Assembly: GCA_964355015.1 (NCBI GenBank)
Contig: CAYHCE010000008.1
Coordinates: forward strand, 29,462 to 93,461
Length of the DNA: 64,000 nucleotides
Source of the DNA: CAYHCE01 sp964355015
GTDB taxonomy: Bacteria; Cyanobacteriota; Cyanobacteriia; PCC-6307; Cyanobiaceae
Direction: 5' to 3'
Within the stretch, counting starts at the first letter, position 1. Each line of letters begins with the position of its first letter. This document shows, in pieces, positions 17,044-25,782 of this stretch. The position numbers were made by a program, and so were the translations under genes. Under the pieces are notes generated by a model, which had not been told where the DNA came from, searched no databases, and worked only from the letters and a program-made list of their open reading frames with translations.

Positions 17044-17277
17044 ATGAACCGTAATGAATGGATCCGCAATACATCAATCCGTAATGAATCGAATCCGGAT
17101 CGCACCGCGCCTGGCGTGATGGGGTTGTTGCTGGCCCTGGCTGCCATCAGCACCACGGGGGTGATCAGCACCATACTGGTTGTCCTGGCAGGCATCATGG
17201 GGGTGACGGCGGTCGTCGGCTTTTGCCCTCTTTATCGGTCTCTGGGCATCACCACCTCACACCTTTCTGATCATTGA
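17044..17277 (+). CDS. DUF2892 (YgaP-like) small membrane protein
   Basis: A 77-residue protein with two hydrophobic segments and the family's diagnostic end, G-F-C-P-L-Y-R-S-L-G-I-T-T (about 59-71; usual form G-x-C-P-L-Y-x-x-x-G-I-S-T). In E. coli a similar membrane domain is fused to a rhodanese; the role of the free-standing form is unknown. Start supported by a promoter-like sequence 25 bases upstream. It is followed 29 bases later by another small membrane protein. Confidence 0.75.
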   Translation: MNRNEWIRNTSIRNESNPDRTAPGVMGLLLALAAISTTGVISTILVVLAGIMGVTAVVGFCPLYRSLGITTSHLSDH

Positions 17278-17306
17278 TCCCGGGTGATCGCACCTGCCGC
17301 CAGCCG

Positions 17307-17765
17307 ATGACATCCGCCAACCACTCCGCGCCAACCGCTTCTTGCGACCATGCCCTGCGTCTGCGCAGCCTCTGGCTGACCTGGCTGCTGGCGATGCTGT
17401 TCCACGTGGACCTGGGGCTGATGCCTCTGTTCCATGGCGTCTCTCCCGAGATCCACAGCCATGTGAATCCAAGCAAGCTGCCGATTCTTTACAGCGCGAT
17501 GCTGGGCTACTTCCTGGTGCCGCTTGTCGCCATTCTGCTGATCGCCTACGCCGCCAGCGATCCTGAGCATGCCCAGGCCTGGCGGCCCTGGCGCCGGGTT
17601 CATTTCTGGCTCAGCGTTGTTTACACCGTCACCAACTTCCCCCACCTCATCGCCGACATCCTCGTGCCTGACGCGCGTGTTGATCAGATCGTGCTGATGG
17701 TGGCTCTGGTGGTGTTCGGGCTGCTGATCAACCTGGAGGGTTGGCGCTGGTGGCGGCAGGCCTGA
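17307..17765 (+). CDS. Small polytopic membrane protein, unknown function
   Basis: A 152-residue protein with about four transmembrane segments (around residues 20-38, 58-75, 90-110, 118-138). The conserved-looking loop residues include FHVDLGLMPLFHGV and YTVTNFPHLIADI, with several histidines near membrane borders that could bind metal or heme, though this is speculative. I recognise no family. It is read in the same direction as the DUF2892 gene, and converges on the methyltransferase-like gene at 17879. Confidence 0.6.
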   Translation: MTSANHSAPTASCDHALRLRSLWLTWLLAMLFHVDLGLMPLFHGVSPEIHSHVNPSKLPILYSAMLGYFLVPLVAILLIAYAASDPEHAQAWRPWRRVHFWLSVVYTVTNFPHLIADILVPDARVDQIVLMVALVVFGLLINLEGWRWWRQA

Positions 17766-17878
17766 GCCGCTGTTTGGGGCAACTTACTCAGCGGCTTGTC
17801 CAGGCGCGGCGCAGTCGGACGGGAATGTTCCGGCGCTGGCCACAGTCATCTGACTGGCTGTGGCCCGGCGACCCTCCT

Positions 17879-18421
17879 TCAGGCCGACCGCCAGTCGAGC
17901 CAGGGGAGGAAGGGAAGGATCGCCGCGGTGGAGGCCCGATAGGCCGCATAGCCGGGATGAACCTCGCAGAGCCGGGCTTCCTCGCGGCGCGCCTTGTTCC
18001 CCAATACCACCACCAGAGCCAGCAACAGGCCCAGGTGCAGCAGGCTGCCCAGCGCCAGGGCCACTCCGAGGGAACAGATCAGCAGCGATTGGTAGAGGGG
18101 ATGGCGACAGCGCCCATAGGCACCCTTCGTCACCAGAGCCGCGCCAGGAATCGGTTCCGGCAGGGGGCTGAGGCTGTCGCCGAGGCTGAGAGCCCCTTGA
18201 CCACCCAACAGCAGGCCCACTGCAAACAGTCCGATTCCTGCGATCCGCAAGGCCAGGGGCCAGTCCAGACCCAGCGAACTGGGTGAGGGGGTCGGGGGAA
18301 GGAAATGAGCGGTGATCAGCAGCATCTGGGCGATCAGCCACCATTCGCCGTGGCGGTTGTCCTGAAGTCCTTGCCAGGAGAAGCCCCACATCTGAAGGCG
18401 TCCGGACAGAGTGTCGAACAT
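17879..18421 (-). CDS. Isoprenylcysteine carboxyl methyltransferase (ICMT/PEMT)-like membrane protein
   Basis: A 180-residue protein with about five hydrophobic segments. The C-terminal part contains GAYGRCRHPLYQSLLIC and later E-E-x-x-L-x-x-x-H-P-x-Y-x-x-Y (EEARLCEVHPGYAAYRA), the SAM-binding hallmarks of ICMT/phospholipid methyltransferase-like enzymes. The substrate in bacteria without prenylated CaaX proteins is unknown; lipids or quinone-like compounds are candidates. The frame continues upstream but the ATG at 18421 gives the usual family length. Confidence 0.78.
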   Translation of the reverse strand: MFDTLSGRLQMWGFSWQGLQDNRHGEWWLIAQMLLITAHFLPPTPSPSSLGLDWPLALRIAGIGLFAVGLLLGGQGALSLGDSLSPLPEPIPGAALVTKGAYGRCRHPLYQSLLICSLGVALALGSLLHLGLLLALVVVLGNKARREEARLCEVHPGYAAYRASTAAILPFLPWLDWRSA

Positions 18422-18580
18422 GGTCGTCCTCCCGCAGTGCTTCAGTCTGAGAGCGGCCGGACCCGGTGGAACGTCCGCATTCCCGTACCTTGCCTGAGTG
18501 GATCCGCAGGGCACCTGGCATGCCCATCTCGGCCAGGATCTGCCAGCGCCCGGCCCGTTGGCGTCCATGGCTGGTGCGGC

Positions 18581-18796
18581 TCAGGCTCTCCCCCAGCAAC
18601 CGCTCAGCAGACAGATGAAGCCGACACCCAGAAACAGCCAGGGGGAGAAGCCGACGAGGGGACCGATCGCCACGCCCACCGACAGCACCAGCCACGGACA
18701 CCAGCGCGGCCAGGGGGACAGGAACGTGATGGTTTCGACCTGAGGAGCGGATCGGCTCCCCTCGAGATCGCCAGGATCTTCGATGGAGCCGCTCAT
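18581..18796 (-). CDS. Small membrane protein, hypothetical
   Basis: A 71-residue frame with two hydrophobic stretches (about 33-47 and 51-66) after a polar N-terminus. It starts with an ATG and lies upstream of, and on the same strand as, the ICMT-like gene. No family recognised; it could be spurious, but membrane-type composition in a GC-rich frame favours a real small gene. Confidence 0.4.
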   Translation of the reverse strand: MSGSIEDPGDLEGSRSAPQVETITFLSPWPRWCPWLVLSVGVAIGPLVGFSPWLFLGVGFICLLSGCWGRA

Positions 18797-18895
18797 GGTT
18801 CCTGGTCACGGCAACGTTCGAATGGTCTAACCCCTCCCGGTCACGACGAGCCGGCTCAGGATCAACGGAGATACAGCGCGAGGCAGGATTCGATC

Positions 18896-19732
18896 TCAGG
18901 CCTGGGCGACGATGCCACTCCACTGCACGGCCTTGATCTGGTCGCGGCGCCAGGAGTGGAACAGCAGTGGCTCCCCTGCCGTGCAGAGGGGGCACAGGCT
19001 GATCTGGCCGGCAGTGAGACCCTCGTTTTCCAGCTGCAGCCGTGTCGCGAGCCGGATGTCGAGGCGATGCCGTCCGGGTTCCGGGTCATCGCTGAGTGCG
19101 CCGATCTGTCGCAGCGGCTCCAGCTCAGCCTCGCGTCCGGAAGCCGCTGCCCCGCAGACGCTCCCTTCCGCCCCGGGGTGGAGACTGGCCGCCACCTGCA
19201 GCGCCACCGGCCGCTCCACCTGGTAGGCCCCGCCGCTGACGGCGGGGCCTAGAGCCAGCCGCAGATCCTGCCGGCGGCTGCCGGCCGCCTCCAACTGGCG
19301 GATCGCCGCCGGCAGGATCCGTCCGGCCAGACCACGCCAGCCGGTATGGCAGGCCGCCACCCGGCCGCTGGCCGGGTCGGCGATCAGCACAGGGGTGCAG
19401 TCGGCGCCGCAGACCCAGATCGACTGCCCGCCGGCTCCACTGACCAGTCCATCCCCCTCCGGCCAGGGCTCTGCCCGGGCCGCTTCGGCCGGCAGCACCG
19501 TGGCGCTGTGGATCTGGCGGGTGCGATGGACGGAGACCCCGGCGCTCAGGTAGCCGGCCAGCTCCTGGGGTCCGCGGCCGCTCCATTGGCGCGTGAAGAA
19601 GCCGTGCTCGAATTCGGCCAGGAGATCGGCCTGCAGGAAATAGCCGCCGTAGGTGCCCACCCAGGTCCAGCCGGGCAGGGCGTTGAAGCCCCCGTCGGGG
19701 CGATCGAAGGGGGCTTCGACGGACTGCGCCAC
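18896..19732 (-). CDS. pgeF: Peptidoglycan editing factor PgeF (YfiH/laccase-domain family)
   Basis: A 278-residue cytoplasmic enzyme with the metal-site motifs of the family: VCGADCTPVLIAD, AACHTGWRGLAGRI and a late C-P-L-C-T pair. PgeF hydrolyses aberrant UDP-MurNAc-L-Ser so that serine is not built into peptidoglycan; relatives have been called polyphenol oxidases. The long frame overlaps the tab2 gene, but a GTG at 19732 preceded by AAGGGAG gives a clean start just after the tab2 stop, so tab2 and pgeF are probably one transcript. Confidence 0.88.
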   Translation of the reverse strand: MAQSVEAPFDRPDGGFNALPGWTWVGTYGGYFLQADLLAEFEHGFFTRQWSGRGPQELAGYLSAGVSVHRTRQIHSATVLPAEAARAEPWPEGDGLVSGAGGQSIWVCGADCTPVLIADPASGRVAACHTGWRGLAGRILPAAIRQLEAAGSRRQDLRLALGPAVSGGAYQVERPVALQVAASLHPGAEGSVCGAAASGREAELEPLRQIGALSDDPEPGRHRLDIRLATRLQLENEGLTAGQISLCPLCTAGEPLLFHSWRRDQIKAVQWSGIVAQA

Positions 19733-19743
19733 GGGAACTCCCT

Positions 19744-20643
19744 TCAGGCGTCGGGCAGATCGCGCAGCAACCAGAAGCCATCGAACCGCTCCGATCGCTC
19801 GTCGCACTGCACCGCGATGAACTGGAGCCCCGCTCCTACCCGGCGGGCCGCAGCGAAGGCCTCGGCTGCTCCGGCGGCTTCCTCCTCCGCCAGGGAGGCC
19901 ACCAGCCAGCGGTCCTCCAGCCCGGCTTCCAGCACGAGAGCGGATCCCTCGATCTGCAGCCGGGTGGGCTCCAGGCCGGCCAGCCAGCCGGCGATCGCCA
20001 GGGCCCGGGTGCGACTGAACAGTCGGATCCCCGGCACCATGTGATCGCGGGCAAGCTCGGGTGGCAGGGGCACCAGCCCCTCGAAGCCGATGTCCCAGTC
20101 GGCCGCCTCCCGCAAGGCACCCAGAGGCAGGGAGGCCCAGCTCCAGCTGTCACCCCGCGCCGCTTCGGGCAGCGGAATGGCCACCGCCTGCGGCGGTTGT
20201 GGTGGGGGGGCCAGGGGACCGGCCATGTAGCCCTGTTCAGCCGGATACAGCTCCCGTTCCCGCTCCTGCAGCCACTCGGCCAGGGCATAGCAACGGCGAC
20301 TCGGTACAACCTCCAGGCCGATCGCCTCGGCGGCGCGCTGCACCATGGTGCGCATCGTGGCGCGCCAGCAGCGCAGCCGGCGGGGCGGAGCGAAGCCTTC
20401 GACCGCCGCTGCGGCGAGGGCTTCGTTGAGGGCACCCTGCAACCAGACGGAATTGACGCTGGTGGCCGGACAGATGCGCGCCCAGCGGAAGTGGCGTTCC
20501 GGGGTGGAAAAGGCCGGGGTGGAGCAGATCAGCAGCTCCCAGCGCTTCTTGCCGTCAGCCTCCAGCACCGGGCGGGAAAAGAAATCGAGTTCCCAGTCGG
20601 CAGCGATCTCGGCGCCGGGCCCGGCGATGACGGTCCGGCTCAT
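19744..20643 (-). CDS. Tab2/Atab2 family RNA-binding protein
   Basis: A 299-residue protein whose opening (AADWELDFFSRPVLEADGKK, then KRWELLIC) and middle (FRWARICPATSVNSVWL) match Tab2 proteins (formerly DUF1092), present in cyanobacteria and plastids. In Chlamydomonas and Arabidopsis they bind the psaB leader and are needed for translation of photosystem I core proteins. The start overlaps the stop of the S1-domain gene by 4 bases, pointing to translational coupling between two RNA-binding proteins. Confidence 0.85.
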   Translation of the reverse strand: MSRTVIAGPGAEIAADWELDFFSRPVLEADGKKRWELLICSTPAFSTPERHFRWARICPATSVNSVWLQGALNEALAAAAVEGFAPPRRLRCWRATMRTMVQRAAEAIGLEVVPSRRCYALAEWLQERERELYPAEQGYMAGPLAPPPQPPQAVAIPLPEAARGDSWSWASLPLGALREAADWDIGFEGLVPLPPELARDHMVPGIRLFSRTRALAIAGWLAGLEPTRLQIEGSALVLEAGLEDRWLVASLAEEEAAGAAEAFAAARRVGAGLQFIAVQCDERSERFDGFWLLRDLPDA

Positions 20644-21899
20644 CCCGCAGCCTGCTCCTGCTGACGCAGGGCATGACGGGCCCGGTTGGCCCGGTCGACG
20701 GCCTCCGCAAGCACTTTCTCCTTGTCGATCAGCAGCTCGCCGGGCTGGTACTCCAGCAGGGCGGTGTTGAGGCCGATGCGGCCGCGGGCCGGATCGATCT
20801 GAGTGATCAGGGCCTTGACCCGGTCTCCCTGGTCGAACACCTCGCGCAGATCCCGCAGGCTGCCGCCGGTGACGCAGGAGTGATGCAGCAGTCCACTGAC
20901 GCCGCCGAGGTCGACGAAGAAGCCGTAGGGCTTCACGGACACCACCTGCCCCTCCACCAGCTGACCCACTTCCAGCTCCGAGAAGCGGGCGGCCGTGGCG
21001 GCCCGCTTCTCGGAGAGCACCAGCTTGCGGGTCTCCGTGTTCACCTCCAGGAAGGCCACGCCGAGACTCTTGCCCACCAGGGCTTCGTGGTTCTCGCCGT
21101 CGAGAAGCTGAGAGCGGGGGATGAAGCCGCGCAGGCCCTCCAGATCGCAGGTGACCCCGCCTCGGTTGAAGCCGTTCACCTTCACCTGCACCACCTTGCC
21201 CTCCTTCTCCAGCTGCTTCACCTTCTCCCAGCTCTGCCGCAGGGCAAGCGCACGGGCGCTGACGGTGACCATACCGTCGGCGTTCTGCTCGCGGGTGACG
21301 AGTACCTGCACCGCCAGGCCCTTCGGAAAGCGCTCCTTGAGATTCGTGATCACACCGAGCCCGGCCTCCTTCTTGGGCATGAAGCCGGGGGCCTTGCCCC
21401 CGATATCCACGTACACCCCGTCGCTCTCGACGCCGATCACGGTTCCACCCACCACCTCGCCGGTGGCCCCGACCGGTTCGTTCTCGTCGAGCGCCGCCAG
21501 GAAGGCCTCCTCGTCGAAGTCGAAGTCGTCGACGGTGCGGGCCGGGGTCGTGCCGGATGGTTCGCCCGGAGCGGGCCGAGAGGTTCCGGCGGCGGGGGCC
21601 TTGGCGCCGCGGCGGCCGGAGCGGCTGTCGGGACCCAGCAGATCGGCCATGGTCATCCCCTCGAGGCTGGCCGTTTCGAAGCGGTCGTCATCGGCCATCG
21701 GCGGCACACCCGGCGAAGGCGCCGGGGCCGGGGGCTGAGCTGTCACGGCGGTCATGACCCCCTCCGCTCCAGCGGCAGCCTGCTCCTGCTCCTCCTCCTT
21801 ACGGCTGAGATACATGAGCTGCGGAGGCTTGCGCGGCGGCGCTGCATTCGGCTGGGGCCGGGGGCCAGCGGGGGGGACTGGACGCTGTGATCCGGCCAT
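20640..21899 (-). CDS. S1 RNA-binding domain protein (ribosomal protein S1 homologue)
   Basis: A 419-residue protein with a disordered P/A-rich N-terminal 130 residues and then three S1 OB-fold repeats: GGTVIGVESDGVYVDIGGKA, VVQVKVNGFNRGGVTCDLEG and GQVVSVKPYGFFVDLGGVSG. Cyanobacteria and plastids carry short S1 proteins with three repeats, which help mRNA binding to the 30S subunit where Shine-Dalgarno sites are weak. It forms a unit with tab2. The long unstructured N-terminus is unusual for the family, and the real start may be an internal ATG. Confidence 0.83.
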   Translation of the reverse strand: MAGSQRPVPPAGPRPQPNAAPPRKPPQLMYLSRKEEEQEQAAAGAEGVMTAVTAQPPAPAPSPGVPPMADDDRFETASLEGMTMADLLGPDSRSGRRGAKAPAAGTSRPAPGEPSGTTPARTVDDFDFDEEAFLAALDENEPVGATGEVVGGTVIGVESDGVYVDIGGKAPGFMPKKEAGLGVITNLKERFPKGLAVQVLVTREQNADGMVTVSARALALRQSWEKVKQLEKEGKVVQVKVNGFNRGGVTCDLEGLRGFIPRSQLLDGENHEALVGKSLGVAFLEVNTETRKLVLSEKRAATAARFSELEVGQLVEGQVVSVKPYGFFVDLGGVSGLLHHSCVTGGSLRDLREVFDQGDRVKALITQIDPARGRIGLNTALLEYQPGELLIDKEKVLAEAVDRANRARHALRQQEQAAG

Positions 21900-21951
21900 G
21901 AACCAGTGGGAACAGACAGCATCACACTGTAAGGATCGGGGACAGAGACAG

Positions 21952-22746
21952 ATGGGCGCACGACCACCTCACGCGTTGGAGTGTCTGAGCTGGCCGGCCG
22001 TTCGCGCTGCGGCAGCCCGGCCAGGCAGCACCGTGGTATGGCCGTTCGGCGCCGTGGAGCAGCACGGACCCCATCTGCCGCTCGGCACTGATGCCCTGCT
22101 CGCTGAAAGGGTGCTGCAGGCCGTGTTCGAACGCCTTGCCCCCGATCTGCCGATCTGGAGGCTGCCCCTGTTCAGCCTTGGGTTCTCACCGGAGCATGGG
22201 GCGTTCCCCGGCACCCTCAGCCTGCCGGCGGAGGTGATGCTCCCGGTGGTGATGGCGGTAGGCAGGGATCTGGCCAGCGCCGGGTTCCAGCGTCTGGTGC
22301 TGTTCAACGCCCACGGTGGTCAGATCGCCCTGCTGCAGGTTGCGGCCCGGCAGCTGCGCGCCGCCCACCCCAGGCTGGCGGTGATGCCCTGCTTCCTGTG
22401 GAGCGGCCCGGAAGGGATCGCCGCCCTGCTGCCGGAACCCGAACGCAGCGACGGACTGCATGCGGGTCTGGCCGAAACCAGCCTGATGCTCCATCTCGCC
22501 CCCGAGCTCGTGGGCCCGGAGCGCCCCTGCGATGGTCAGCTGCGCCAGCCCCCCCCAGCGGGCTGGAGTCTGGAGGGGGCGGTGCCGAGCGCCTGGCTGA
22601 CGTCCGACCTCTCCGCCAGCGGTGTGGTGGGCGATGCGGGCGCCGCCGACGCCGCGCTGGGCGCCGTGCTGTTCGAGCGGCTGGTGAGCGGCTGGACCGT
22701 GCTGCTGAGCGATCTGCTCTCCAGCACCTGGCCACCGCGGGGCTGA
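21952..22746 (+). CDS. Creatininase family amidohydrolase
   Basis: A 264-residue protein with the metal-binding set of the creatininase/MftE family: FGAVEQHGPHLPLGTDALLA (E and H ligands plus D), GFSPEHGAFPGTLSLP, FNAHGGQ, and a late HAGLAETS with the fourth ligand E. Members hydrolyse cyclic or linear amides in creatinine, flavin/riboflavin or mycofactocin pathways; the cyanobacterial role is not known. A second ATG at 21898 shares bases with the start of the S1 gene on the other strand; 21952 gives the usual family length. Confidence 0.85.
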   Translation: MGARPPHALECLSWPAVRAAAARPGSTVVWPFGAVEQHGPHLPLGTDALLAERVLQAVFERLAPDLPIWRLPLFSLGFSPEHGAFPGTLSLPAEVMLPVVMAVGRDLASAGFQRLVLFNAHGGQIALLQVAARQLRAAHPRLAVMPCFLWSGPEGIAALLPEPERSDGLHAGLAETSLMLHLAPELVGPERPCDGQLRQPPPAGWSLEGAVPSAWLTSDLSASGVVGDAGAADAALGAVLFERLVSGWTVLLSDLLSSTWPPRG

Positions 22747-22802
22747 CCCGTTCTCGCCGGGGTGGTTACAGTCGTTCGACAAGACTCCCTGCCAGCACGG
22801 CC

Positions 22803-23558
22803 ATGCCCACCCTCGACAGCTCCACGGTTTCCTCCGCGGTGGCCTCCGCGTCCGGTGCCGGCGGTGGCCAAGAGGAACCGCTGGCCGGCCTGCCTGATTT
22901 CAGCAGCAGCGACTACAAAGACGCCTACAGCCGCATCAACGCGATCGTGATCGAGGGGGAGCAGGAAGCCCACGACAACTACATCTCCCTCGGCAGCCTG
23001 ATTCCTGAGCAGGCCGAGGAGCTGGCCCGGCTGGCGCGGATGGAACTGAAGCACATGAAGGGGTTCACCGCCTGTGCCAACAACCTCGGCGTGACCGCCG
23101 ACATGGCCTTCGCCCGGGAGTTCTTCTCTCCACTCCACGGCAACTTCCAGACGGCGCTGGCGGAAGGGAAGGTGGTGACCTGCCTGCTGATCCAGGCGAT
23201 CCTGATCGAAGCTTTTGCCATCTCGGCCTACCACATCTACATCCCCGTCGCCGATCCCTTCGCCCGCAGGATCACGGAGGGCGTCGTCAAGGACGAGTAC
23301 ACCCACCTCAACTATGGCCAGGAGTGGCTGAAGGCCAACCTCGAGAGCTGCCGCGAGGAGCTGGAACAGGCCAACCGCGCCAACCTGCCCCTGGTGCGCC
23401 GGATGCTGGAGCAGGTGGCGGCCGACGCCGCCGTGCTTCACATGGACCAGGAAGACCTGATGGCCGACTTCATGACCTCCTATCAGGAGGTGCTGACCGA
23501 CATCGGCTTCAGCTCACGCGAGATCGCCCGTCTCGCGACGGCCGCCCTGCTGGGCTGA
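22803..23558 (+). CDS. ado: Aldehyde-deformylating oxygenase (alkane synthesis)
   Basis: A 251-residue four-helix ferritin-like enzyme that turns fatty aldehydes to alkanes plus formate, using O2 and reduced ferredoxin. Diiron ligands are visible: E in IVIEGEQEAHDNY, E-x-x-H in RMELKHMKGF, and E/H in VKDEYTHLNYG. An extra poorly conserved N-terminus of about 30 residues precedes the core. It lies 72 bases upstream of aar, its partner enzyme, as in most alkane-producing cyanobacteria. Confidence 0.95.
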   Translation: MPTLDSSTVSSAVASASGAGGGQEEPLAGLPDFSSSDYKDAYSRINAIVIEGEQEAHDNYISLGSLIPEQAEELARLARMELKHMKGFTACANNLGVTADMAFAREFFSPLHGNFQTALAEGKVVTCLLIQAILIEAFAISAYHIYIPVADPFARRITEGVVKDEYTHLNYGQEWLKANLESCREELEQANRANLPLVRRMLEQVAADAAVLHMDQEDLMADFMTSYQEVLTDIGFSSREIARLATAALLG

Positions 23559-23630
23559 GCCCTTGCTGATGCCCGTGGCAGGATGTGTCCCCGGCGACAG
23601 CCGCCCTCCTTCAGCCCCCACCCCAGCTGC

Positions 23631-24677
23631 ATGTTCGGCCTGATCGGTCACTCCACGAGCCTGGATGAGGCGCGGAGCATGGCCCTTGAACTCGGCTATC
23701 CCGAATACGCCGAAGGGGACCTCGATATGTGGTGTGTGGCCCCACCCCAGCTCGTCGAGACGGTCTCGATCACCAGCCCCACAGGCCAGTGCATCCAGGG
23801 GGCCTACATCGATTCGGTCTTCGTGCCTGAGATGCTGAGCCGCTTCAAGACGGCGCGGCGCAAGGTGCTCAGTGCCATGGAGCTGGCCCAGAAGAACGGG
23901 ATCAACATCACGGCGCTGGGCGGCTTCACCTCGATCATCTTCGAGAACTTCAAGCTGCTGAAGGAACGGCAGATCCGCAGCACCACGCTCGAATGGGAGC
24001 GCTTCACCACCGGCAACACCCACACCGCCTGGGTGATCGCCCAGCAGGTGGAACGCAACGCGCCGCTGCTCGGCATCGATCTGAACCAGGCCAGGGTCGC
24101 CGTTGTGGGAGCCACGGGGGATATCGGCAGTGCCGTCTGTCGCTGGCTGTGTCAGCGCACCGGTGTGGGCGAGCTGCTGCTGGTGGCCCGGCAGCAGCAG
24201 CCCCTGCTGGAACTCCAGAGCGAGCTCGGAGGCGGCAGGATCCTCAGCCTGGAGGAGGCCTTGCCCGAGGCCGATGTCGTGGTCTGGGTGGCCAGCATGC
24301 CCCAGACCCTCACGATCGATCCGGCCCATCTGCGCAAGCCCTGCCTGATGATCGACGGCGGCTATCCCAAGAACCTCGACGCCAGGGTGGCTGGTGACGG
24401 AGTCCACGTCCTCAAGGGCGGCATCGTGGAGTTCTGGCAGGACATCGGCTGGCAGATGATGAAAGTGGCAGAAATGGAGAATCCCGATCGCCAGCTGTTC
24501 GCCTGTTTTGCCGAGGCGATCCTGCTGGAGTTCGAGGAGATTCACACCAACTTCAGCTGGGGTCGCAACAACATCTCCCTGGCGAACATGGAACGGATCG
24601 GTGAGGCCTCCCTGCGTCACGGTTTCCGGGCCATCGGCCTGAACCCTGCCCAGATCGGCCAGCTCGTGGCCGTCTGA
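23631..24677 (+). CDS. aar: Long-chain acyl-ACP reductase (fatty aldehyde forming)
   Basis: A 348-residue NADPH-dependent reductase that converts acyl-ACP to fatty aldehyde for ADO. The start MFGLIGHSTSLDEA is the family consensus; the Rossmann motif V-V-G-A-T-G-D-I-G-S (about residues 157-166) binds NADPH; the cysteine of the active site lies in GVHVLKGG-adjacent catalytic region or IDGGYPKN region, not assigned with certainty. It follows ado and precedes accA, which supplies malonyl-CoA for the same fatty-acid pathway. Confidence 0.95.
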   Translation: MFGLIGHSTSLDEARSMALELGYPEYAEGDLDMWCVAPPQLVETVSITSPTGQCIQGAYIDSVFVPEMLSRFKTARRKVLSAMELAQKNGINITALGGFTSIIFENFKLLKERQIRSTTLEWERFTTGNTHTAWVIAQQVERNAPLLGIDLNQARVAVVGATGDIGSAVCRWLCQRTGVGELLLVARQQQPLLELQSELGGGRILSLEEALPEADVVVWVASMPQTLTIDPAHLRKPCLMIDGGYPKNLDARVAGDGVHVLKGGIVEFWQDIGWQMMKVAEMENPDRQLFACFAEAILLEFEEIHTNFSWGRNNISLANMERIGEASLRHGFRAIGLNPAQIGQLVAV

Positions 24678-24768
24678 CGATCCCCGTCCCACGGAGCTGA
24701 TGGTTCCTTCGAGGGAGCCCATGCCCCGCACTCGCCCAAGGCCTCGCGCCCCCTCGCCCCTGACTCCC

Positions 24769-25758
24769 ATGGCCCGCCGCCCCCTGCTCGAGTTCGAGAA
24801 ACCCCTGGTCGAACTGGAGGAGCAGATCGAGCAGATCCGCCAGCTGGCCAAGGATTCGGAAGTGGATGTGAGCCAGCAGCTGCTGCAGCTGGAAACCCTC
24901 GCCGCTCGCCGGCGAGAGGAGATATTCAACGCTCTCACCCCGGCCCAGAAGATCCAGGTGGCGCGCCATCCCCAGCGCCCCAGCACGCTCGATTACATCC
25001 AGATCCTCACCGAGGACTGGTTCGAACTGCACGGGGACCGCCGCGGTTCCGACGACCAGGCCCTGGTGGGTGGTGTCGGCCGCATCGGTGATCAGGGGGT
25101 GGTGCTGCTCGGCCACCAGAAGGGGCGCGACACCAAGGAGAATGTGGCCCGCAATTTCGGCATGGCCTCGCCCGGCGGCTACCGCAAGGCCATGCGCCTG
25201 ATGGAGCATGCCGATCGCTTCCGGCTGCCGATCCTGAGCTTCATCGACACCCCGGGGGCCTATGCGGGCGTTCTGGCTGAGGAACAGGGCCAGGGCGAGG
25301 CCATCGCCGTGAACCTGCGGGAGATGTTCCGCCTGCGGGTGCCGGTGCTGGCCACGGTGATCGGAGAGGGGGGGTCGGGGGGGGCGCTCGGTATCGGCGT
25401 GGCCGACCGGCTGCTGATGTTCGAGCACAGCGTCTACACCGTGGCCAGCCCGGAGGCCTGCGCTTCCATCCTGTGGCGGGATGCGGCCAAGGCCCCGGCG
25501 GCAGCGGCAGCCCTGCGGATCACCGCCGCCGATCTGCTCCAGCTGGGTGTGATCGATGCCGTGCTGCCGGAACCCTCCGGAGGCAATCACTGGGCTCCCC
25601 TGCAGGCGGCCGAGACCCTCAAGGCCGCCCTGATGGAGCAACTGCAGGAGCTTCAGCGGTTGAGCGTGGCAGAGCTGCTCGAGCAGCGCTACGCCAAGTT
25701 CCGCCGCATGGGCCGCGTGCTGGAGGCAGGGGCCACGGATTCTTCCCTCAGCTCTTAA
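24769..25758 (+). CDS. accA: Acetyl-CoA carboxylase carboxyltransferase subunit alpha
   Basis: A 329-residue protein starting MARRPLLEFEKPLVELE, with the AccA core: FELHGDRRGSDDQALVGG, GHQKGRDTKEN, RNFGMASPGGYRKAMRLM, DTPGAYAG and EGGSGGALGIG, the last forming the oxyanion hole for biotin carboxyl transfer. With AccD (not in window) it makes malonyl-CoA for fatty-acid synthesis. The open frame extends 69 bases upstream but those residues are not conserved. Its place after ado-aar is a known cyanobacterial arrangement. Confidence 0.95.
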   Translation: MARRPLLEFEKPLVELEEQIEQIRQLAKDSEVDVSQQLLQLETLAARRREEIFNALTPAQKIQVARHPQRPSTLDYIQILTEDWFELHGDRRGSDDQALVGGVGRIGDQGVVLLGHQKGRDTKENVARNFGMASPGGYRKAMRLMEHADRFRLPILSFIDTPGAYAGVLAEEQGQGEAIAVNLREMFRLRVPVLATVIGEGGSGGALGIGVADRLLMFEHSVYTVASPEACASILWRDAAKAPAAAAALRITAADLLQLGVIDAVLPEPSGGNHWAPLQAAETLKAALMEQLQELQRLSVAELLEQRYAKFRRMGRVLEAGATDSSLSS

Positions 25759-25782
25759 GGTTCCCTCCGTTAGGCGAACCCG

